From CAYSPU01 sp964432995 (GTDB taxonomy: Bacteria > Verrucomicrobiota > Verrucomicrobiia > Limisphaerales > JAHDYP01), in contig CAYSPU010000019.1 of the NCBI GenBank assembly GCA_964432995.1, positions 1 to 36,124 on the forward strand: DNA of 36,124 bases, given 5' to 3'. A program made the position numbers and the translations under genes. Under the pieces are notes generated by a model. The model saw only the letters and a list, made by a program, of their open reading frames with translations, was not told where the DNA came from and searched no databases. Shown here piece after piece: positions 32,683 through 36,124 of this stretch. The number at the start of each line of letters is the position of its first letter. Position 1 is the stretch's first letter.

Positions 32683-35600
32683 ATGCGAAAACCTATGCGC
32701 AGTATCCTGAAAAAACTCAGCTCCTCACTCACGGTAGTTGCCGTCGGTCTCAGCCTGTTCGGCACGCCCAGCACCCAAGCCGCCGTCGTTGATGTCAGCG
32801 GTCATTTGACGGGGACCAACACGTGGACGGCGGACAACGAGTATGTGTTGAACGGGTTTGTGTATGTGTTGACGAACAGCGTGTTGCAGATCGAGGCCGG
32901 GACGGTGATTCGGGGGCGGGCGGGGACGGGATTGGACGCGGCGGCGTTGTTCATCACGCAGGGGGCCAAGATCTACGCCAACGGGACGGCGGAGCGGCCG
33001 ATCATCTTTACGGCTGAGGACGATGATTTGAGTGATCCGGAGGACATACCGCTCTACACGCGGAATCTGTGGGGTGGGGTGGTACTCTTTGGCCGGGCGA
33101 CGCTCAACACGGCCAGCGACGTGAGCGGGAACGCGGCCACGCCGAAGTATGATGTGTTTGAGGGGCTGCCGGACACCGAGGTCAACGGGCAGTATGTGAA
33201 CCGGTTTGGCGGGGAGGATGATGACGACGATTCGGGGGTGTTGCGGTATGTGTCGATCCGGTATTCGTCGGTGACGATCCTGCCGAACAAGGAGATCAAC
33301 GCGCTGTCGTTGTGCGGGGTGGGGCGGGGGACGACGGTGGAGTATGTGGAGTGCTTTGGGGCTGGGGACGACTCGGTGGAGTTTTTTGGCGGGGCGGTGA
33401 ACACGAAGTACATGGTGAGCATCTTCAGCGATGACGACAACTTCGACATTGACCAGGGGTATCACGGGAAGAACCAGTTTTGGTTTGTGTTGCAGGCGCC
33501 GGACCGCAAGGACAACGGCGGGGAGTGGAACGGGGAGCCGAGCGGGCTGGCGGCGGGCAACGAGCCGGTAGGCGACTTTGAGATTTACAATGCGACCTAT
33601 GTTGGGGCGGGGACCGAGGGGACGGGGGCGCGGGCGTTCATTGCGCGGGAGAATGCGGCGCCGAATGTGTTCAACAGCATTTGGACGGAGTTCAACCTTG
33701 GGGTGAACATCGACGACAAGTCGGCGGTGCACTTTGCCGACGGGGTGGCCAAGTTTCAGAACAACATGTTGTGGAACTTTGCGTCCAACGGGGTGGCGCA
33801 GGCGTATTGGCAGAACGCCAATGGGGAGGCGGTGTTGACCAACGAGGCCAATGCGAATTTGTTTGTGGATCCGCTGCTGACGGGGATCAGCCGGACGAAC
33901 GTGCCGGCGCAGGGTTTGGATCCGCGGCCGCAGGCGGGGAGTCCGGCGTTGAGCAGTCCGGTGAGCGCGCCGGATGACGGTTTTTACAGTCCGGTGAACT
34001 ACCGGGGTGCGTTTGGGGCCAACGACCTGTGGATTGCGGGCTGGACCTTTGCCTCCCAAGTCGGCCTGGTCGCCCCGGCGCCGGTGACGGGCAATGTCAT
34101 CGAGGTTACGGGCCATTTGACGGGGACCAACACGTGGACGGCGGACAACGAGTATGTGTTGAACGGGTTTGTGTATGTGTTGACGAACAGCGTGTTGCAG
34201 ATCGAGGCCGGGACGGTGATTCGGGGGCGGGCGGGGACGGGATTGGACGCGGCGGCGTTGTTCATCACGCAGGGGGCCAAGATCTACGCCAACGGGACGG
34301 CGGAGCGGCCGATCATCTTTACGGCTGAGGACGATGATTTGAGTGATCCGGAGGACATACCGCTCTACACGCGGAATCTGTGGGGTGGGGTGGTACTCTT
34401 TGGCCGGGCGACGCTCAACACGGCCAGCGACGTGAGCGGGAACGCGGCCACGCCGAAGTATGATGTGTTTGAGGGGCTGCCGGACACCGAGGTCAACGGG
34501 CAGTATGTGAACCGGTTTGGCGGGGAGGATGATGACGACGATTCGGGGGTGTTGCGGTATGTGTCGATCCGGTATTCGTCGGTGACGATCCTGCCGAACA
34601 AGGAGATCAACGCGCTGTCGTTGTGCGGGGTGGGGCGGGGGACGACGGTGGAGTATGTGGAGTGCTTTGGGGCTGGGGACGACTCGGTGGAGTTTTTTGG
34701 CGGGGCGGTGAACACGAAGTACATGGTGAGCATCTTCAGCGATGACGACAACTTCGACATTGACCAGGGGTATCACGGGAAGAACCAGTTTTGGTTTGTG
34801 TTGCAGGCGCCGGACCGCAAGGACAACGGCGGGGAGTGGAACGGGGAGCCGAGCGGGCTGGCGGCGGGCAACGAGCCGGTAGGCGACTTTGAGATTTACA
34901 ATGCGACCTATGTTGGGGCGGGGACCGAGGGGACGGGGGCGCGGGCGTTCATTGCGCGGGAGAATGCGGCGCCGAATGTGTTCAACAGCATTTGGACGGA
35001 GTTCAACCTTGGGGTGAACATCGACGACAAGTCGGCGGTGCACTTTGCCGACGGGGTGGCCAAGTTTCAGAACAACATGTTGTGGAACTTTGCGTCCAAC
35101 GGGGTGGCGCAGGCGTATTGGCAGAACGCCAATGGGGAGGCGGTGTTGACCAACGAGGCCAATGCGAATTTGTTTGTGGATCCGCTGCTGACGGGGATCA
35201 GCCGGACGAACGTGCCGGCGCAGGGTTTGGATCCGCGGCCGCAGGCGGGGAGTCCGGCGTTGAGCAGTCCGGTGAGCGCGCCGGATGACGGTTTTTACAG
35301 TCCGGTGAACTACCGGGGTGCGTTTGGGGCCAACGACCTGTGGATTGCGGGCTGGACCTTTGCCTCCCAAGTCGGCCTGGTCGCCCCGGCGCCGGCCGGC
35401 CCACAGATTGTCACCCAGCCCACGCCGACGCTGGAGGTGTATCCGCGCCAGACCGTGACCCTCAGCGTGGTGGCCTCCGGACAGGGGACTCTGAGTTATC
35501 AGTGGCTAAAGAACGGGACGGCTCTCGAGGGTGCCACCGGAGCGCAGTTGACGCTGGCGGATGTGCAGCCGGGCGACGACGGGACGTATACGGTGACTGT

Positions 35601-36051
35601 GACCGACAGCGCCGGCAGCGTGACCAGCAATCCGAGCGTGGTGACGGTAACCTATGAAGCCTACGAAGACTGGGCGACTCGGAGCGGCCTGAGCGGCGCC
35701 GGCGCCGATCTGGCGGCGGATCCGGACAACGACGGCATTGTGAACCTGATCGAGTATGCGTTTGGGGGCAACCCGAATGGCGACAGCTCGGGTCACCTGC
35801 CGGCGGCTGTTTGGGTGGACGTTGCGGGCACCACGCATCCAGGCCTGACCTACACCCGGAACAAGACCGGCGTGGGCGGGGAGATCCAGGTCCGCGCCGC
35901 CGGCGACGTCTCGTTCGCCGCGCCGATCAACCTTGTGCTGGTCGGTGTGGCGGACCTGGGCGACGGCACCGAACGCCTGACGTGGAGAACGGAGGCTCCG
36001 GTGGCAGACGACAGTGCCGTGTTCTGGCTAACCCAAGTGGCGATCCCCTAG
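32683..36051 (+). CDS. Large secreted surface protein with a tandem-duplicated beta-rich domain, an Ig-like domain and a Verrucomicrobiota-type C-terminus
   Basis: 1122 residues. Signal peptide 1-33 (LTVVAVGLSLFGTPSTQA). Residues about 41-467 and 478-904 are two copies of the same domain: NEYVLNGFVYVLTNSVLQIE, AGTVIRGRAGTG, AKIYANGTAERPIIFTAEDD, NLWGGVVLFGRA, acidic loops EDDDDDSGVLRYV and SDDDNFDIDQGYHGK. The pattern resembles secreted beta-helix-like proteins common in Bacteroidota, often near carboxypeptidase-domain TonB receptors (from memory). The acidic loops could bind Ca2+. Residues about 906-990 are an Ig-like domain (VTLSVVASGQGTLSYQWLKN, then DDGTYTVTVTDSAG). The tail DPDNDGIVNLIEYAFGGNP is a common verrucomicrobial C-terminal module. 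Substrate and binding role are unknown. Confidence 0.85.
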   Translation: MRKPMRSILKKLSSSLTVVAVGLSLFGTPSTQAAVVDVSGHLTGTNTWTADNEYVLNGFVYVLTNSVLQIEAGTVIRGRAGTGLDAAALFITQGAKIYANGTAERPIIFTAEDDDLSDPEDIPLYTRNLWGGVVLFGRATLNTASDVSGNAATPKYDVFEGLPDTEVNGQYVNRFGGEDDDDDSGVLRYVSIRYSSVTILPNKEINALSLCGVGRGTTVEYVECFGAGDDSVEFFGGAVNTKYMVSIFSDDDNFDIDQGYHGKNQFWFVLQAPDRKDNGGEWNGEPSGLAAGNEPVGDFEIYNATYVGAGTEGTGARAFIARENAAPNVFNSIWTEFNLGVNIDDKSAVHFADGVAKFQNNMLWNFASNGVAQAYWQNANGEAVLTNEANANLFVDPLLTGISRTNVPAQGLDPRPQAGSPALSSPVSAPDDGFYSPVNYRGAFGANDLWIAGWTFASQVGLVAPAPVTGNVIEVTGHLTGTNTWTADNEYVLNGFVYVLTNSVLQIEAGTVIRGRAGTGLDAAALFITQGAKIYANGTAERPIIFTAEDDDLSDPEDIPLYTRNLWGGVVLFGRATLNTASDVSGNAATPKYDVFEGLPDTEVNGQYVNRFGGEDDDDDSGVLRYVSIRYSSVTILPNKEINALSLCGVGRGTTVEYVECFGAGDDSVEFFGGAVNTKYMVSIFSDDDNFDIDQGYHGKNQFWFVLQAPDRKDNGGEWNGEPSGLAAGNEPVGDFEIYNATYVGAGTEGTGARAFIARENAAPNVFNSIWTEFNLGVNIDDKSAVHFADGVAKFQNNMLWNFASNGVAQAYWQNANGEAVLTNEANANLFVDPLLTGISRTNVPAQGLDPRPQAGSPALSSPVSAPDDGFYSPVNYRGAFGANDLWIAGWTFASQVGLVAPAPAGPQIVTQPTPTLEVYPRQTVTLSVVASGQGTLSYQWLKNGTALEGATGAQLTLADVQPGDDGTYTVTVTDSAGSVTSNPSVVTVTYEAYEDWATRSGLSGAGADLAADPDNDGIVNLIEYAFGGNPNGDSSGHLPAAVWVDVAGTTHPGLTYTRNKTGVGGEIQVRAAGDVSFAAPINLVLVGVADLGDGTERLTWRTEAPVADDSAVFWLTQVAIP
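32803..34084 (+). repeat. Tandem intragenic repeat, copy 1 (1282 nt)
   Basis: The sequence from CATTTGACGGGGACC (32803) to the end of GCGCCGG (34084) recurs at 34114-35395. I see no mismatch between the copies. The period is 1311 nt (437 codons), so the reading frame is kept. Confidence 0.95.
34114..35395 (+). repeat. Tandem intragenic repeat, copy 2 (1282 nt)
   Basis: Identical by eye to copy 1. A 29-nt linker (34085-34113) joins the copies. The six codons before each copy have diverged (VVDVSG before copy 1, VIEVTG before copy 2), which shows that the original repeat unit was longer than the part that is now identical. Confidence 0.95.
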
Positions 36052-36124
36052 CCCGGCAATCTCACGGTGGAATCTGATTTGGGTTGGGTAGTGGTACGGG
36101 TTAAGGGCAAGTGGGAAGGCCGTG

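Noticed and set aside
32725..35370. 881-codon minus-strand open frame opposite the surface protein
   Set aside because: It exists only because the repeat is duplicated in frame. The composition is Arg/His/Pro-rich and the plus-strand protein has a signal peptide and known domains.

Overview
The window reads as a high-G+C chromosomal segment from a member of the Verrucomicrobiota, or a close relative in the Planctomycetota-Verrucomicrobiota-Chlamydiota group. This is inferred from gene content, not from a marker gene. The supporting content is a Tat-exported Gfo/Idh/MocA oxidoreductase, a DUF1080 protein, a PspC-DUF2723 membrane protein, a Ser/Thr kinase-ECF sigma pair, a DUF772-only protein, a surface protein ending in a DPDNDGI/NLIEYAFGG motif, and intergenic spacers full of short repeats. 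No rRNA, tRNA, phage or CRISPR array is visible. One 10-N scaffold gap lies at 15355-15364.

Left part (1-12.9 kb) is loosely organised accessory and housekeeping DNA. It holds a secreted glycoside-hydrolase-like gene broken by an in-frame TAA, a divergent tRNA-dihydrouridine synthase, an endonuclease/exonuclease/phosphatase-fold lipoprotein, a Tat-exported oxidoreductase, a DUF1080 plus metallohydrolase-like fusion, and an ECF sigma/putative anti-sigma pair followed by a very large PspC-DUF2723-TPR membrane protein. Spacers at 3.1-3.5, 5.7-6.5, 8.0-8.4 and 13.6-14.2 kb carry 7-8-nt tandem repeats and a dispersed palindromic element present in two copies.

Middle part (13.0-20.6 kb) is a phosphate locus. 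A Pho-box-like direct repeat precedes a DUF772 (transposase N-terminal domain) protein. Then comes phoU-pstS-pstC-pstA-pstB1-pstB2-lipoprotein on one strand, with 4-nt stop/start overlaps at pstC/pstA and pstB1/pstB2. PhoU is fused to a low-molecular-weight-phosphatase-like domain that lacks its catalytic Cys and Arg. The two PstB proteins are degenerate in complementary motifs, so a heterodimer would have one canonical and one degenerate ATP site. A Ser/Thr kinase and an ECF sigma factor (translationally overlapped, minus strand) follow.

Right part (23.5-36.1 kb) is a TonB2/TtpC-type energy-transduction operon: DUF3450 protein, TtpC-like ExbB, ExbB, two ExbD, TonB, a TPR protein and a TonB-dependent receptor. 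It is followed by a large secreted protein whose ~427-residue domain is duplicated in tandem with no nucleotide differences that I can see. Pho-box-like repeats with the same 11-nt period occur before this operon and before the surface-protein gene. My reading is that the right two thirds of the window is a phosphate-starvation acquisition system spanning the outer membrane (receptor and surface protein), the periplasm and inner membrane (TonB/TtpC, PstSCA) and the cytoplasm (asymmetric PstB pair, PhoU-pseudophosphatase).
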